Shown one piece after another: positions 62,311-64,000 of a DNA stretch of 64,000 bases. The stretch's first letter is position 1, and each line of letters starts with the position of its first letter. Source of the DNA: Streptomyces sp. ISL-1 (GTDB taxonomy: Bacteria; Actinomycetota; Actinomycetes; Streptomycetales; Streptomycetaceae); NCBI RefSeq assembly GCF_018614585.1, contig NZ_JAGGOI010000024.1, positions 1-64,000 on the forward strand, read 5' to 3'. Under the pieces are notes generated by a model. That model was not told where the DNA came from. It did no database searches and was given only the letters and a program-made list of their open reading frames with translations. The position numbers were made by a program, and so were the translations under genes.

Positions 62311-62941
62311 CGGTCGCGCTGACAGTCGTACCGACAGCTCCGCCGACGGCCGTACGCACCAGCGGCCCGACCCCTTCGCCGACAGGCGCGATCACATACG
62401 AGAGCGCGAGCCGCACCGCCTGCTCGCTGCGGTGGGCGAGCTCGGCCGACTCCTCCTTCGTACGGCTCGGGCGAGACCCCTTCTCCAGCGCGGCCAGCGA
62501 GCGGTCGCGTACGGCTGCGACCAGATCGGCAGGGGACGGCAGCCCCGCGTCGGCGCGGCGCTGGGCGGGCGCTTTGGACAGCACGGCGCCCCGGCGGGCG
62601 GGCCTCGGCACGGGCAGCCGCTCGCTCCAGCAGCCGGTGAGCAGGGCCCGCAGCAGCGGCTTCGCCCGTGCCTCTCCGACCGTCCACTCGGCGATCGCCA
62701 CCAGTCGGTCCGCCGCTCCGGTCCGCTCGGCGAGCAGCCGGTCGACACCGTGGAGATACGTATCTGCCTCGCGCCGTGCCAGCCCGCGGGCGAGGCCGTC
62801 CTTGCTGCCGAACTCGTTGTAGAGGGTCTGCCGCGAGACCCCGGCGGCAGACGCGACATCGACCATCCGTACCCCTGACCAGGGCAGCTGGGCGAGCGCC
62901 ATGAGAGCGGCGTTCAGCAAGGACTCTCGCGCTGTAGGCAT
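62255..62941 (-). CDS. TetR family regulator, convergent with the SMR gene
   Basis: 228 residues from ATG 62941 (GGGAGGCG upstream). The HTH is LNAALMALAQLPWSGVRMVDVASAAGVSRQTLYNEFGSKDGL. The C-terminal part contains AGVGEGVGPLVRTAVGG and an Ala/Thr/Ser-rich tail. Its last 56 bases overlap the SMR gene on the other strand. It may regulate the SMR exporter, but no operator is evident. Confidence 0.85.
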   Translation of the reverse strand: MPTARESLLNAALMALAQLPWSGVRMVDVASAAGVSRQTLYNEFGSKDGLARGLARREADTYLHGVDRLLAERTGAADRLVAIAEWTVGEARAKPLLRALLTGCWSERLPVPRPARRGAVLSKAPAQRRADAGLPSPADLVAAVRDRSLAALEKGSRPSRTKEESAELAHRSEQAVRLALSYVIAPVGEGVGPLVRTAVGGAVGTTVSATVSATSPTAADRRRLQSPV

Positions 62942-63116
62942 CGTCGCCTCCCGGGCCATGCGGCTCTCCGGCCATGCGGCCATCCGGCTCTGCAGCCGTG
63001 CGCCTCCCAGGCCGTGCGGCGCTGCGCTCAGGGTTGACGGGCCGCCATCCACTGTCAATAGCCATGGCGGACAGGGCCCCGGGATGAGCCCCGTGAGCCC
63101 CGATAGAGTGACGACC

Positions 63117-63917
63117 ATGCCCGACTACCACGACGATCTGCGTCTCGCCCATGTCCTCGCGGACGCCGCCGACGCCGCCACGATGGACCGGTTCAAGGCG
63201 ATGGACCTGAAGGTCGAGACCAAGCCGGACATGACGCCGGTGAGCGAGGCCGACAAGTCGGCGGAGGAGCTGATCCGCGGACAGCTGCAACGGGCCAGGC
63301 CACGCGACGCGATCCTCGGCGAGGAGTACGGCATCGAGGGCACGGGCCCGCGCCGCTGGGTCATCGACCCGATCGACGGTACGAAGAACTATGTGCGCGG
63401 CGTGCCGGTCTGGGCGACGCTGATCTCCTTGATGGTGCAGGGCGAGGGCGGCTACCAGCCCGTCGTGGGCGTGGTGTCGGCCCCGGCGCTGGGCCGCCGC
63501 TGGTGGGCCGCACAGGGCGGCGGCGCGTACACCGGGCGCAGCCTGACATCCGCGACCCGGCTACGGGTCTCCAAGGTCGGCCGGATCCAGGACGCGTCGT
63601 TCGCGTACTCCTCGCTGAGCGGCTGGGAGGAGCAGGGGCGGCTCGACGGATTCCTGGACCTGTCCCGGGCCTGCTGGCGCACCCGCGGCTATGGCGACTT
63701 CTGGCCGTACATGATGGTCGCCGAGGGTTCGGTGGACATCTGCGCGGAGCCGGAGCTCTCGCTGTGGGACATGGCGGCGACCGCGATCGTCGTACAGGAA
63801 GCGGGCGGATCCTTCACCGGCCTGGACGGACGCCGGGGCCCGCACAGCGGAAACGCGGCCGCGTCCAACGGTTTGCTCCACGAGGAGCTGCTGGGATACC
63901 TGAATCAGCGCTACTGA
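63117..63917 (+). CDS. hisN: histidinol-phosphatase (inositol monophosphatase family)
   Basis: 266 residues. The metal site shows LGEEYGIEG, WVIDPIDGTKNYVRG and CAEPELSLWDMAA, the three motifs of Li-sensitive phosphatases. In Streptomyces this gene (hisN) supplies histidinol-phosphate phosphatase. ATG 63117. Nothing further is visible to the window end at 64000. Confidence 0.93.
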   Translation: MPDYHDDLRLAHVLADAADAATMDRFKAMDLKVETKPDMTPVSEADKSAEELIRGQLQRARPRDAILGEEYGIEGTGPRRWVIDPIDGTKNYVRGVPVWATLISLMVQGEGGYQPVVGVVSAPALGRRWWAAQGGGAYTGRSLTSATRLRVSKVGRIQDASFAYSSLSGWEEQGRLDGFLDLSRACWRTRGYGDFWPYMMVAEGSVDICAEPELSLWDMAATAIVVQEAGGSFTGLDGRRGPHSGNAAASNGLLHEELLGYLNQRY

Positions 63918-64000
63918 CGGGCGTATTTGACGGGCACCTACACCCTTCCAACCGGCTGTGCCTGCCCTCTTGCTGCCACCCCGTGGGACTGAGACTCTGA

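Overview
The window is chromosomal DNA from a Streptomyces species. The DNA is very GC-rich with strong third-position G/C bias and GTG/TTG starts, and it carries many Streptomyces hallmark genes: the das chitobiose locus, nickel SOD, WblE, SigH with its anti-sigma factor, SigR/RsrA, an EshA-type encapsulin and a DUF6104 protein. From memory, the order resembles the SCO52xx core region of S. coelicolor read backwards (malic enzyme, sodX/sodN, sigH, wblE, das, cstA, nrdAB, sigR/rsrA, aroA, rsgA, hisN). This is core chromosome. I see no insertion sequence, prophage, tRNA, rRNA or CRISPR array.

Layout. 1-3774 (minus strand): a vWA-MoxR-associated conflict-type cassette with a Trypco1 protein, a trypsin/VMAP-C protein, a MoxR AAA ATPase and the start of a SAV_2336-type protein cut by the window edge. 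3930-6952: DUF6104, an unknown membrane-anchored protein, and a DUF4097/PadR pair behind palindromic sites. 6953-7526: a gene-free repeat and hairpin region. 7527-12232: an HTH/Clp-N pair with a predicted leaderless promoter, a GH5 glycosidase, a quinone-oxidoreductase-like protein and malic enzyme. 12754-15476: a polar amino-acid ABC transporter ending in a strong shared terminator. 15567-18017: a methyltransferase, a CGNR regulator, SodX and SodN with a structured 3' UTR. 18070-24000: ATP-grasp/LtrA pair, EamA exporter with its TetR repressor and twin operators, truncated haemoglobin and small conserved proteins.

23994-26574: a Family 2B encapsulin shell (EshA-like, with a cyclic-nucleotide-binding domain) and its polyprenyl diphosphate synthase cargo. 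26850-30281: amidase, PLP enzyme, Na+/H+ antiporter and UBP zinc finger. 30533-36048: SigH with its RsbW-like anti-sigma factor, diacylglycerol kinase, WblE and a PdtaS-type histidine kinase. 36049-43078: the das system. DasR is divergent from dasA-dasB-dasC-dasD and a SIS-domain gene, with DasR boxes (dre) before dasA and a further dre-like box upstream of the histidine kinase. 43185-46225: CstA/YbdD pyruvate or peptide uptake and a GNAT enzyme. 46289-49974: class Ia ribonucleotide reductase under a cobalamin riboswitch. 50106-55469: D,D-peptidase, peptide deformylase, TPR protein and a pair of membrane HD/HD-GYP proteins. 55678-58666: the sigR-rsrA thiol-stress operon with its autoregulatory promoter, a hydrolase and an SRAP protein. 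58716-63917: M50-like protein, AroA, RsgA, an SMR transporter overlapping a TetR gene, and HisN.

The genes cluster around stress sensing (SigR/RsrA, SodN, SigH, WblE), N-acetylglucosamine sensing (das) and two less understood systems, the VMAP cassette and the encapsulin. Coordinates are read directly from the sequence. Family names rest on motif recognition, not on a search.
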